This document shows, piece after piece, positions 1 to 11,717 of a DNA stretch of 64,000 bases. Positions within the stretch are counted from its first letter, which is position 1. Each line of letters begins with the position of its first letter. The stretch is taken from positions 12,174,995 to 12,238,994 of the forward strand of contig OX123186.2 in NCBI GenBank assembly GCA_944739405.2, given 5' to 3'. The notes under the pieces are model-generated. The model was given only the letters and a program-made list of their open reading frames with translations. It was not told where the DNA came from and did not search any database. A program made the translations under genes and the position numbers. This DNA comes from Euclidia mi. Its lineage: Eukaryota; Arthropoda; Insecta; Lepidoptera; Erebidae.

Positions 1-1014
1 GTATAAGAAATAAACTGTCGTTCAATGTATCTAAATGTAAGGTTATAACTTTTTCTAAATCTCGTTCTGCAATCACAACGATGTATAAGTTAGCAGGTTC
101 ACAACTAGAACGTGTAACAAATTAATACGCGATTTGGGGCTAATTATGGACAGCAAGTTGAGTTTTCGAGAACATATTCAGCAGATCTGTAAAGAGGCGA
201 ATAAATCTTTTGGCTTTATAATGAGAACAGCACATCAATTTAGCAGCACACATATCGCAAAGCTACTTTATAATGCCTACGTGCGTAGCAAGTTAGAGTA
301 TAACGCTATTATATGGAACCCCAATGAGCAGCTATATACCCTCCTGATTGAAAAAATACAGCGTAAATTTGTCCGCTACTTGTATAGACGTGAATTTGGA
401 TACTATCCGTTCTTGTATCCATCCGCATTTGAGTCAGGAATGGTTGGTCTCAATACCTTGCTACTCAGAAGGGAATTCATGCACTTATTTCATTATTACC
501 TGCTAATAAGCAATAAAGTGGATAATCCATCGGTACGGGAGTGCATTCATTTATATGTACCCGACCACTATCTACGAGGCGCTGGTGTAGGCAAAGACAA
601 CTACTCGCCTGCCCACCCGCTTGGCGTTCACCTCATGCTCGCAACAGCCCTACTGCTAGAGGGATTACATATATAAACAATTACCTGCGACACAGTCCGG
701 ATACCGACATATTTCGTGACAAGCCCAATAGCATTAGAACAGACATGCAATTTTTTTTAAATAAAACATGGGTATGACTAAGTTTAGTATTAATTTGTAT
801 ATATATTTTAGTAATAATAATTTACTGTTTAATAATTATATAATAATTGGATATTAATAATTAACCTAAGTATTTTGACATTGTTCACATTGGTTTTTTT
901 TCTGTTATTTGATGTTCTTATTTGTTTAGCAATTTAGTTTTAGAATAGTGTAACTTCTAGGCATATGAGCGCTTTGGTTTTGACTGTAAGCTTGTATTGC
1001 ATATTTAATGAATA
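1..1014 (+). pseudogene. 3' end of a jockey/CR1-like LINE (reverse transcriptase C-terminus), broken
   Basis: The translation reads as the stretch after the catalytic centre of a LINE reverse transcriptase: SFNVSKCKVITFSKSR, then DLGLIMDSKLSF, YNAYVRSKLEYNAIIWNP and IEKIQRKFVRYLY, all typical of jockey/CR1-type ORF2 thumb and C-terminal regions. The frame is interrupted near 120-130 by a stop and shift and again near 580, and the last part (NYLRHSPDTDIFRDKP) is in another frame. The catalytic YADD part lies left of the window. The tail ends around 1014 in an A-rich AATAAATGAATA stretch, as expected for a LINE 3' end. Non-functional. Family membership is clear; the exact clade is inferred from motifs only. 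Confidence 0.8.
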
Positions 1015-3029
1015 AATGAATATAAGAACCCTATGTTTTGGTACTGAGTTGTTTGCCTTCCATAACCGATTTAGTCTAAGTAGTAAGTCTAAGTCAAATC
1101 AAATCAATCCAAAAAAATGCCTGAAAACTGATTTATTGGTTTTACTAACTCCTAATTCAGAGTTAAGCAATAACAGAAACGCGGCACTTCTTATTACGCC
1201 CTGTTAGGTATAAGGGAAACAATTTATAAATCAAAACCTTTATAGATTTAGACTTTAGTTTATAAATTGTTTCATTTCACAGCTGTTGCTCTAAAATCTA
1301 AATAAAATAATTGATTTTAAACTTTTTTACTCGTGTAAATAGAATCCACGGCCCATGTATTTGCTTGTTTTAGCAGGCTTATCGGCAGTTCAAGTTCTCT
1401 GTTTGCGGAATAAAGGCCCTTGCAAGGGCAAACGTTGACGGTTACATTTTCTACTGTTCTAGCGTTGCTGACTCTTTGGAAAAGAAAACATGCAGCATAA
1501 TTATTTTATCCGGGTGGATTTGAACTTCGAACTTATGAAAACGAAACTTCGTTTTTTGCCTCTCTTTAGGCACAGAAAACAGGCTTACAAACATACTGAA
1601 TTACAATAATCTTATAGGTATACATATTCATAATGTTCTATGACAAAATTATTAAACTTTGCCAAGCTTTCGTTAGACCTTTAGGGTTCTTATCAAATAG
1701 GGAACATCAATATTTGCGAACAACAACAAGAATTCATTAAAAAATTAAGACTTATAATCTAAAAATATCAAAATATAATACAGCGACATACTAATGCCAG
1801 GTCACGACATCTATCACGACAAAAATAATTTAGACGTGGTGAAACACAATTGTTCCCGCTAACTCTTATTTATTCCCGTCCGTAGGTATAAGTTTCAGTA
1901 TTAATATTATAAAGAGGTCCATATTAAGAAATGTTCGACGTTTTTGTAACTTAATGTATCCTGAGACTTTTCTATCAGATGCGTTCAGAACCCGTCATAG
2001 TAATAACACGGTGAAAAATGTTTATCTCTTCTCTCTCTATACAAAGCACCTTCAATCGTAGCTCGGGAGCAGCATGTGTTCGAAATTGAAATACGGTGGT
2101 GGCCCACACGAAATATGGAGCGATCGCCAAATGGGACAACAATTCTTTGTACTGAATCGTGTAAATTGTATTGTGTAAATAACACTTTTTATGTTTGTGT
2201 TATTCTATGTACCTATCAGTTAGCCCGTGAAAAGTCCTACTTTGTATCTGTAATGTAAATACAACTTTAAAAAACGATGCTGTACGTTAAAACTTAAAAA
2301 AATCCATTAAACAATTAAGTACATAGGTTATATCAAGTAAATAATCTAAATTAATGAGCTTCTAAATTACATTCTTAAATTCTTAAAAATAAAATTATTT
2401 TGAATGCTGTACATGGACCAAATACGGTAACAGATATAGCATGGTATAGCTACTTAAGAGATCAAGAAATCATTATCATATGAGATGTATAATCATATGT
2501 CGCAAACTAGGGTACTAGATACACAAAATTTTACGCTTAGAGTTTTGTAACGTAGCTATGCACTCTCAGTCTCACCTCTCTAATTGTGTAAAAGCCTCTC
2601 AGGCTTTTCAAAATCTCGCCGGAGGAGGTACATTGAGGGTCCGATGTGTTTACGAAGAAATATGGTATGTTTGTATCTACGGCGACAAATCAAGTAAATA
2701 AAGTAGTAGAAAATATAAAGTAAATCACACAGGCAAATTATCTGTAACAAATAAATCGTATTCTCTACCCATGTAAAGCAAAATCCATTAACATTTATAC
2801 AACCACTCAAAAGTAGAATGCACTATGACGCCACAATTATTCGCAAACTCCCAAGTGACGCACTCGTTCCTACATAGTGCTGCAATTTCGTCGGAATGAA
2901 ATTAAAAAAAGCTTCACATCACGCTTTTAGTGAAACTGTCCGGTTTTCATCTCACACAGAGAATTAGGACAGTAAATAACGCGATAGAAATTCACCACTT
3001 TGCATGTATAATCTACTTCGCAGCACGGA
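1015..3029. other. AT-rich stretch without recognisable genes
   Basis: Short open frames only, none with a recognisable motif. No repeat structure that I could align with another part of the window. A host intron or intergenic DNA would look like this. Confidence 0.5.
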
Positions 3030-3500
3030 TTTGAGTACTCGAAATGTTGACCTAATTGGAACCTAAGGCTTTAAACCTCAAGGTCCGGACATGTTACACA
3101 AACAGATGCCTACTTATTTTGGCACGTTGCGCGTGTAGAATTTTACTTGCATTGAATACTTATATAGCTGTATCACGCAATGTTTTAGATTGTAAACACT
3201 GTCCTCGAGTGAAATTATTTGGCACGAACCTATTTCTGCTTTATAAAAGTGTACTCAAAATGTTGACCTAAATGGAATCCAAGGCTTCAGACCTCAAGGT
3301 CCCACCTTGGGAATACTATTGAAATCATTTCCATGTTTCACAAATTGATACTTGCTTATTTTGGCACGTTGCGCGTGCGGTTTGTATTTTACTTGTGTTT
3401 AATTACTATACATATTATAGTTGTGTCAGGCAGTGTTTTGGATTGTAAGCACTGTCCTCGAGTAAAATTATTTGGCACGAACCTATTTCTGCTTTATACA
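3030..3500. repeat. Diverged tandem duplication, two units of about 220 and 250 bp
   Basis: Two consecutive units share the same order of segments: ACTCxAAATGTTGACCTAA, then CCTCAAGGTCC, TATTTTGGCACGTTGCGCGT, CACTGTCCTCGAGT and GGCACGAACCTATTTCTGC. Unit 1 starts near 3032 and unit 2 near 3250. The second unit carries about 30 extra bases after the first third. The copies differ at many scattered sites, so the duplication is not recent. Short open frames span each unit (3056-3271 and 3333-3572) and share a near-identical stretch (LDCKHCPRVKLFGTNLFLLY), simply because the DNA is duplicated. I see no independent sign of coding. Confidence 0.8.
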
Positions 3501-4681
3501 AGGAAAATTGTACAATTTCTTGCTTCATACATACATTTTTGCTATATACACTCATTCATCATTGAAATTTAAAGCTTATGCAAACTCTCAAGTAGAAAAC
3601 TATTCAAATAATAATAGCCTAATTCTCATAATGGTAAAACCGAGACGTAAAAAGACATGTTGCCATAATGTCCAATTCTCTTAACGTTAAACATCTGAAT
3701 GACCCATTCTCTAAATGGCCAGTTCTAAAAGCCAAGTATTCTAATTCGCAAATTATCATAACAATATAAATTAATGTAGATTTTGCCGAATCAACAATTT
3801 GACAGGACAATAAATGTGCACATCATTGTTTGTATAATACTAACATAATAATAGATGGCACGTTTGAACCGATTACAAATTATCAAATTAAATTTTGTCT
3901 TTGTTAGACAAAATTTTATTGTTGGTATAGTAAAATTAATATAATATTTGTCATTTATAAATGGCAACAATAAAATGATATGCTCTACGTCAATTCCTTG
4001 AATGGAAGAAATAAGAAGGAATTAACTATCTACATTTTGTCTCTCTACATTTGGTCTCTTACCTTATAATATATAGTTTAAATTAACGCCTGGACGAATA
4101 GTCACATAAACATGTGTAGTACAAATATAGGTACTAGAGCTTTGCTGATTTCAACAAGTATAAGCCGGCTCGACCGTGAAAGTACATACATCGGCGTAAA
4201 GTAACAGTACCAATACTATTACGTTTCGTTCAACGAGTGAGAGTACCTGAGTCCCTTCGTAACAACTGCTCCGCAGTTTCACATTGAATAGGCTAGCTCT
4301 AGACCTCTATTATAGTCTTTGCAGAATCAGAGAGCGCTTTCTCACTTTACAACACTGTCGTCGAATAGACGTCTTGTGTGGACGGCATTTCTGTCTGCTG
4401 GCCACTTTTTCCTGGTTACCTAAGCCCGCGATTTCATAAGCCAAGTCAAGAGCTTCTTTGCAATCCAATCCCGTTGATGGTATCACTTCTATTATTTTGG
4501 TATATCAACTCACAATAATCTATTATACTAAAACCAGTTCATTTAGTAATATAAAGCGCAAGTTTGATTTCAATATACAGAATTCACGAAACTCTTTTGA
4601 TGTAGTAGCAGTGCCATTGTCACTACTATTTCGAGTAGTTCAAATTGGGACATACCTTTATACCAAATACACCATTTATAG
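3501..4681. other. Unclassified AT-rich DNA with small hairpins
   Basis: No gene recognised. There is a hairpin with arms AAATTTTGTC and GACAAAATTT near 3890-3915, and an inverted pair ATTTTATTGTTG / CAACAATAAAAT between about 3915 and 3976, consistent with a decayed miniature inverted-repeat element. Nothing else could be assigned. Confidence 0.4.
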
Positions 4682-5013
4682 TGTGACGTAGTAGCGGTCG
4701 CGCTGCCCCCACTACTCCCGACTGGCCGCCTCGCGTACCAACGGCACATAAATACCGCGGCGAGACAGCAATCGCTCTCTTTTTTTGGGTCCTGGATGCC
4801 GCCAAGTTAAGTGCTTCTCTCTGCTGGAGCACCGAAGCCTCGTCAGCCTGCCTGCCTACCCTGCCCTGAGTCTTAGTCTTAGCTCTTAATCTACTATCTA
4901 CCGGGTTATTCTGTGTAACGCTTTCTAGCAAATATATTTTGTAACGAACAATATACGTATCTAATTTATCTCTCTATATATATATATCTCTCTACACACT
5001 AATAATCGTTACA
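4682..5013 (+). mobile_element. Probable solo LTR of an LTR retrotransposon
   Basis: The segment begins TGTGACGTAG and ends TCGTTACA, the same termini as the LTR at 62597-62989, which begins TGTGACGTCG and ends ACGTTACA. It has a TATA-like CATAAATA near 4746-4753, a GC-rich patch upstream and an AT-rich tail, as LTR promoters of this type do. Flanking bases are ATAG on the left and GTAG on the right, a 4-bp duplication with one mismatch. No internal coding region or primer-binding site follows, so recombination to a solo LTR is the simplest reading. Overall identity to the other LTR is low outside the ends, so it is a related family at best. Confidence 0.5.
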
Positions 5014-5924
5014 GTAGCTAACCCGGTCAATGTGCTACTCATAATCGTAAATCTCCACCCATTGAAATACACATTAATTACTATAAAAATAGTTGGTATT
5101 TATAAAACTAAAAGTGTTTGTCAAAAGCCCAAAATGAAAAAGGGGAGTATTTAATCTCTTCCACCAAAAATTTTAATTGCGCGCCAAAATAAACTCACAA
5201 AAATATTTCATAACGAATACCTGTTTATTGACCGTTGCGAATCTCTAATAATAAAAATAATCCATTCTATTAAATAAATATTTCATATTTTAGTTTTACT
5301 CAACAACCAAATAATTTAATAAGTTATTTTTCGGTGCAGGGTACCAAGAAATCCTAACATAGCCTGTAAAATTTTCTGAGTGGATAAGTTTGCCGAGCAG
5401 ACTTGACTTTTCATAATAAATTTAATGATAATTTGTAAAACGATCGGTATATTTGGTGCGCAATTAGTATTTTAGTGAAAAATTAAGTTTTATATCGTAA
5501 AGCGCTTGAGCGTGTTTTTAATTCACATTTAAAAATATCGCAATTAAAAATAAATAGAACGAAAATCAGAAGATTCTGAAATGCGCTTAAAATAAATATT
5601 AAAAGAGTACTTAAATGATTAGGATAGGATATTATGATTATTATGATGTTATGGTGTATAGGACTTTTACCTCCAGAAAAATGTTGGTGCGGCTAACCTT
5701 TTTCACGATTTGGGCAAGGACCAGAGGGCCAATTCTCGTAATTATATTTGTCTAAAATGCAGTATCAATCTAATATCAGTATTATACTTGTGTAATAAAT
5801 GGTATTCTACTATATTAATTAACGATTATTAGAATGGTATTAAACAAACAAGTGTGTCAAGAAGAAAGTGTCAGACTAACTGCCGACGTCGAACTATATG
5901 TGTCAAATAAGATGATGATGACAT
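5014..5924. other. Unclassified AT-rich DNA
   Basis: No gene or clear element. The last part (about 5860-5924, containing ACGTCGAACTATATGTGTCAAAT) resembles a stretch near 49285-49310, and may be the left half of a repeat whose right half lies after 12630. Confidence 0.35.
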
Positions 5925-5927
5925 TAA

Positions 5928-6232
5928 GTGCGGTTTCAGATTAGCGTTTTATACGCGCGTATAAGCTCGTTTTTGGAAGCGCATGTAGGCGCGTATAGGC
6001 GCGCCTTTTGGCACACGCGCAACTCGTACGAGCGTTGACGCGCTTCTAAGCTCGTATAATCACGAGCCGTCAAAATCCATGTTGACATTGACAAGACGTC
6101 ACTACCGTTTCGAGCGAACACGCCCGTTTACGTGAGTCTGGTTTTTTGAAGCGCGTATTGTAGCGCGCGTGTAAGCGCGTATGCTAAAACGACCGTATAC
6201 GCGCAGAAAAATACGCTAATCTGAAACCGCCC
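5928..6232. mobile_element. Miniature inverted-repeat element (PIF/Harbinger-like ends)
   Basis: About 305 bp. The left end GTGCGGTTTCAGATTAGCG is matched in inverse by the right end CGCTAATCTGAAACCGCCC, with one mismatch near the tip. TAA stands on both sides (5925-5927 and 6233-6235), a 3-bp duplication as made by PIF/Harbinger transposases. The interior is dense in CpG and in repeats of the type GCGCGTATAAGC and GCGCGT, far more GC-rich than its surroundings. No transposase is encoded, so the copy is non-autonomous. The superfamily is inferred from the TAA duplication and G-rich tips. Confidence 0.75.
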
Positions 6233-6952
6233 TAAGCGAGTGTTCACACTACGCCGGACCGGCTAATTAGCCGGAAGCCGGCGCCCGGACGATTGACATC
6301 CGGCGACCAGACGGCAGGCACCCTAGATCATATATACTTTATAGATAACAGGATTCAATCGCAAGATCATCACTAAAGAATCTAACATTGGTGACCATGA
6401 CCACCGATTATCCGTCAAAATTAAAAATAACTTCATTTGAAACTTAGAAACTTCATTCATAGACATTTTGACTTATTCGTATAAAGATTGTATTCATATT
6501 TGTAGTAACGTTGTAATTTTATCGATACTTTATTTAAAATGTTTTTGTATGAAAGAGAAACAAATACATCCTCAAAAACTTTCGCGTTCATAACAGTTTA
6601 TATATAAAACTATTTTCGGCAAACAACTACTAAGCCATGCATGTTTAGTCGCGATGTTTTCCTAGATTACCAAGCGATACTTACCTAATAAATGCACATA
6701 ACTTCCAAAACTCAGAGACGTGGGTTTGAATTTGAATTTTATTGCCAGTTAAATTAAGTACACGGTGCCTGGTAGCAACCAAACATTGTAGTTACTGAAC
6801 TTCAATGTCCGTTTGACAATCAGCTAAAAACACAATTTGTTTATTTGTTCCTGACTTGCTTACATAAAATAATAATATGCAGGTCTTAATTTTGAACAGG
6901 TTTTAGAATTCAAATCACACAAGTGTCTGTTCCTACATTCAAATTTATTGAT

Positions 6953-6999
6953 CGATATTTATGTTTCATCGATATTTATGTTTCATCGATATTTACTTT
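6953..6999. repeat. Short tandem repeat, 17-bp unit, 2.7 copies
   Basis: CGATATTTATGTTTCAT is repeated head to tail without change, the third copy being partial. No function suggested. Confidence 0.85.
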
Positions 7000-7199
7000 A
7001 TAGTAGGAGAGCTGGCATCAATTTTGGGTAGGTAGGTATTTGAGGCATGCTGAAAAGTTGCCTCATACCTCTCCTATTATACCCAAACACGGAACTGCAG
7101 ACCTGGCTGGCGAGTAACGGTGCTATAGAAAATTATGAAAAAAACTCCAGAAGTGTATTTATGGCAACGTGCATTTTTTAAACATTGTAGTTTAATTTT

Positions 7200-9035
7200 T
7201 TATTTTTTTTTATTTATTAAGGTTCACCAACGTTTGTATACACAAATAAAGTACAAGATAACATTCAAGGTAGTTAAAATACTAGTGTAACAAACACTAA
7301 AAGGTAAACACAACATAGTCATATAAGTTTGCGAGTTAACTGATTACATTTTTTTTTTTTAACTATACTAGAAAAATATGCGTAAGTAATAAACAGGAAT
7401 TATTTTGTGTTAGTTATTAGTGTAATTATAAATTAATATACAGAATACAATAGGAAGCGAGATATTTGACAGCGGATTCACGGAACAATTGCAGTAAGAG
7501 TGGGTGTATATAGGTACATAATTGATTAAATACATTATTCGTAGAGGCTATTCATAATTTTGGATTTTTGTTTAGCTACTGAGTCGGCATGTAAATCTAT
7601 GATATCACTGCAGCTATTGATTATTTTGCATAACCTAGCGTACGGTGAGTTAGCTCCCAACACTGTTCTGCTGCGAGGTGGGCAAAGTGGAGTAATGGGG
7701 CTTCGTGGTAATCTAGCCGGAACGCGAAAGTTGAATAGTGCAAGCAGATGAGAAGAGTCAATTTCATGTTTTATAATTTTAACCGCAAACATAGCGTACA
7801 ACAATTGTTTACGTTGGTGTAGGGATTTCATTTTAAAGTGTTCTAATCTTTTATTATAAGAGCGAATCTCCCTACACAATCCGGTGGAATACGTTAAATG
7901 CCAAAGGAAACGCTTTTGCACGCGTTCCAAACGCAATGAGTGTACTGCATAATGTGGCCGCCAGATTACACTGCCGTATTCTAGGTGACTTCGAATAAGG
8001 CTGTTGTAGAGAATGATCTTCGCTTTACTATTTCCAAGAGTTTTACAATTTCTTATGACAAAGCCCAATAATTTGGAAGATTTTTTTTAACTACACTATG
8101 AATGTGTGGCACAAAAGTTAATTTAGAGTCAAATATGATACCAAGTTCGCGAATAGTATCGACTTCTTCTAGTTTGTGGTTATTGATGTAGTAATTAGAA
8201 TTAAATATGTTATGTTTGCGAGAAAATTTTATATGAAAGCATTTATTTGGATTCAAATGTATCCCTTTCAAGCCACACCATTTCATAAGTCCATTCAAAT
8301 CACTCTGCAGATGACATGCGTCTGTATCACTCTCGATTACTCTTACAAATTTAAGGTCGTCCGCATACATAAAAATCTCAGAATGGGAAAGAAATTGGGG
8401 CAGGTCATTTATAAAGTAATTAAATAAAATTGGACCTAAGAGCGACCCCTGGGGGACACCGGAAGAGATGCTATGTGAGTTAGAATGAAAACCATTCACT
8501 ACCACAAAAAAGTGCCTATTCTCAAGATAAGACCTCAACCAGTTTAAGAAAGAACCCGTGACACCGTAAGCACGCAATTTTTGAATGAGTGTAGCATGCG
8601 AAATTTTATCGAAGGCCTTGCTAAAATCAGTGTAAATAACATCCGCTTGCCGTCTATTGTCAATGGCCTTCGATAAAACCTCTGTGTAAAGCAGCAAATT
8701 TGAAGCTGTAGATCTAGATTGTACAAACCCATGCTGACGGTCGCTTAAATACAATTTTAAATGATTCTGTATGTGCGGGCATACTAGCGATTCGAAGACT
8801 TTTGCAAAAACGGACAAAATTGAGATGGGCCTGTAGTTTGATACCATATTTTTATCTGTAGACTTGAAAATCGGTACCACTTTGGCAGTTTTCCATTTAG
8901 AAGGAAATACTCCCGAGTGCAGTGATTTATTATAGATCAATAGCAAAGGTTGAGAAAGCTCGTCCGCGCATTCGACTACAAAAATAGGAGGTATTCCATC
9001 AGGTCCCGCACCTTTCCCACAATCTAAGCCCTTTT
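7200..9035 (-). pseudogene. 5'-truncated jockey/CR1-like LINE, reverse transcriptase with one frameshift
   Basis: On the reverse strand the reverse-transcriptase domain opens at its conserved start (CGKGAGPDGIPPIFVVECA, about 9020-8964) and runs through NYRPISILSVFAKVFE, TDFSKAFDKI, SGVPQGSLLGPILF and the catalytic FMYADDLKF (YADD at 8367-8356) to LNPNKCFHIKF and LGIIFDSKLTF. A frameshift near 8055-8070 splits the frame (8946-8053 and 8068-7535). The second part has YNSLIRSHLEYGSVIWRPHY and LERVQKRFLWHL, the usual C-terminus. The 3' end is A-rich with AATAAA near 7200-7250. Endonuclease and ORF1 are missing, a standard 5' truncation. The catalytic residues are intact but the frame is broken. 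Confidence 0.9.
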
Positions 9036-9069
9036 AATGTTTAAAGAATACAAAAAAAATAAGCCAGAT

Positions 9070-9162
9070 GATTTAGTCGATATTACATTGCCAGGCGTTT
9101 TTTATATTGGTTTGCAAATTATTTTTGCATGCGCCTGGCAATGTTAAAGCCCCGACTAAATC
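9070..9162. mobile_element. Very short hairpin element
   Basis: GATTTAGTCG (9070-9079) pairs with CGACTAAATC (9153-9162), and inside these CATTGCCAGGCG pairs with CGCCTGGCAATG. The whole 93-bp unit can fold on itself. This is the form of a decayed or minimal foldback element. No clear target duplication could be set. Confidence 0.55.
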
Positions 9163-9282
9163 AAAAAATATAATCATTTATACACATTTATCTTACTCCA
9201 ACACTAGAAAAAATTCATTAGTCAAAATTAAGTAAATATATTGGACAATACCGCTATTGTAATACGGTCTCTATAGTATTTT

Positions 9283-10700
9283 CCGTAGACAGAGAATCCT
9301 ATAGACTAAGTGATATTTTTGTCGCACTCACTCAGGAAAAAGAGCAACTTATGCCGATGTAATGTAAAGAAATGAAACAGCACGATACGATTTTTTGTTT
9401 CACCGAGCGTGCCACTTTTTTGTAGGTATGCTAACTACTTAGCTAAACAAAGTTTGACAGCTGACGTGTAGGCAGCTATCGTCTCCATAAAAAATACAGT
9501 TTTTACGTGCTAAAATAAAGTAATTCGAGCTATATTGTGTTGTGAACTATTGAGACTTGTGTTAAAAGCACTAAAATAACAATAATAAATCCTAAATAAT
9601 TCAATAAATTAAATCGTTGGTGTTGCCAGCTTTTTTTTTAATAATTACCCTCTTTTGAGGGTAATTAAAATAGGGTATAATATTTTGAGATTTGCAGTGC
9701 CTATTAAAAAAGTATATCATAGTTTGAATGGCTTGTTTCAGTTTTCCTGAACATGAGGATTTATTTAGGTTATTATATTTAAAAAAGATGGTGGCTTTAT
9801 TTATCCTTCCCGTGACGTTGTCATAGTATGTAACTTGGCAGAAAGAATTTTCAAGGTCCATTCTACTGAAGGATTATCATTCTTTTCCGAAAAAAATATG
9901 TTACAAAAACTTATTTTCACGACTTTCAAATGATGCCAGGATGTATTTATATTGGATCATTTTGAAAGTCAACCATTTATTGGTCACCATAAAGTTTTAC
10001 TTAATAAGGCCATTGCCATGCCTTATTTTGAACTGCGTATACATCACGCAACAAAAGGACTTGAACCCAAGCAAAGAATTAGAAACTTTCATACGAAGCT
10101 TGTTTTATTCAACAATGTTTACAATCAAATATACATAAAAATTAATCATAAATAAATATGTTGTATTATTTGTTCACAAATCCAGGACGTACATAACCAC
10201 CTATGAAATGGCAGTTTAACTACCGACAACGAAATGTCAAAAACGATACTTTTTTATGAATTTTGCATTGAAATAGCAACATATGACGTCATCACATTTT
10301 TGCGTCAAATAACATACCTACTTATTTTATATAAATTAATTAGAACAATTCGAAAATTAAGTATATCATCGAAATAATGAATGAAAGTGGGATTGTATTT
10401 GAATATTTTATTGTATTGAAAAGTCGAGATAATTTATTTTTGACTGAGGAAACAACTAAATTAGTTTGCGTTTGACAGCATAATATTATCATCCCCGTAT
10501 CTTATAACTATCCTATGCCGATAAAATCAATAAGGTAGTGTTACTTTTCGGACTTCATATTATTTTCTACCTACATAATTGTATCAATAAATAGGGGTAA
10601 TTTTTGCCTTACGCGGTAACCCTGAATTTAGAGTGACGTACTATGTTTGTCTCTTTCGGTGACACGCTTTGCCGGTGTCTATAGGATTCTCTGTCTACGG
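9283..10700. mobile_element. 1.4-kb TIR DNA element with unassigned short ORFs
   Basis: Left end CCGTAGACAGAGAATCC, extended by TATAGAC, is matched in inverse at the right end (GTCTATAGGATTCTCTG, then TCTACGG at 10694-10700). TATTTT flanks both sides (9277-9282 and 10701-10706); the similarity can be extended to GTATTTTCC, so the duplication could be 6 to 9 bp. Inside are two short open frames: 9601-9861 on the reverse strand, containing a hairpin-forming TAATTACCCTC palindrome, and 9952-10155 forward (VLLNKAIAMPYFELRIHH). I recognise neither. They could be remnants of a transposase, but no catalytic motif is visible. Confidence 0.7.
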
Positions 10701-11129
10701 TATTTTCCTTATTCTAAGGCCGGCTGCGATCAGTGTTACCAACTTAGTCGAATTTCCACTAAAACTGGGGGTTTCAACATTTGCCTGAAATTAATAAAAC
10801 GTTCGTTTTAAAATAATTTGTACATTGTTAAATCTATTATTATTATATTATTTTATGTGTTGATTTAACATTTAATTTGCATTTTTTTGTTACATATTAT
10901 TAAATAGAACTAATTAAGTACCTATTATTTTTGTATACCAATTGTTTTTCGAAGTGAAATACGTATTTCATAGAAATTTCAGTGAGTAGGTAAACGTATA
11001 AGGATTATTTTAGTTAGTGGTTTCCGTTGCCTGGCGAGGAGATAGTTTAATGTTTTTGTCTATCGACATAGTTTTCAGTTTATAACACCAAATTTACAGT
11101 GCCCTTAATCTCAATGAAAGATAATAATT

Positions 11130-11402
11130 AGATGGGTAGGTAGTAGCTCAGTGGTGTAACGGACTGCCGAGACGATGGTCTCGGGTTCGGTCCCCAGTTA
11201 CCCCGGACACACACTTTTGACTTTTCGAAGGTATGTGCTTATTAAAAATGATAATTATCGCTCGCTTAACAATGTGCCCGGTAGATGGCAATAGGCTCGC
11301 CCCCTATTACACTGGGACCGAAACATAACTCGCGAATTATGGGCATGTAATACACCTCTCCCTACGCCTTCGGGGAAAAAAGCGTGAAGTTATGTATATA
11401 TC
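11130..11402 (+). mobile_element. tRNA-headed SINE
   Basis: The 5' part looks like a tRNA gene: TAGCTCAGTGGT matches an A box and GGGTTCGGTCCCC a B box about 35 bases on, the internal RNA polymerase III promoter. The body carries CCCTATTACACTGGGACC, and the 3' end reads CCTACGCCTTCGGGG then AAGCGTGAAGTTATGTATAT, the tail shared with the LINE at 47-49 kb. TAATAATT flanks both sides (11122-11129 and 11403-11410). Not a functional tRNA: the fold after the B box is not kept and the unit continues into the SINE body. Confidence 0.8.
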
Positions 11403-11717
11403 TAATAATTCAAACTTTCATTACTTTCTATAATTTTGTATTCTTCGACATCATCGACGGTAAATGTGTATCCGTACACTATTTTTTAGGTATTATAGGA
11501 TATATTATGATACTTGGTCCACAATAGCTTATGATAAAAGTAAAAAAAGTTTTACATTCTGATTTTGGTACTTACACCTTTTTTTTGGACCCAATATAGT
11601 AGCTAGGAGCGTAGCTTGTATATTGTTTTTTTAAGAAGAAATAACTATTCTAGTGGCAATTTCAGTAGGTGTCATGTGTCTAGGGACATTTTATTTGTGA
11701 TTTAGGGTGGAGATATA

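Noticed and set aside
2580..2810. Small membrane-like protein on the reverse strand
   Set aside because: Hydrophobic and Tyr-rich only because the DNA is AT-rich; no conserved motif or context.
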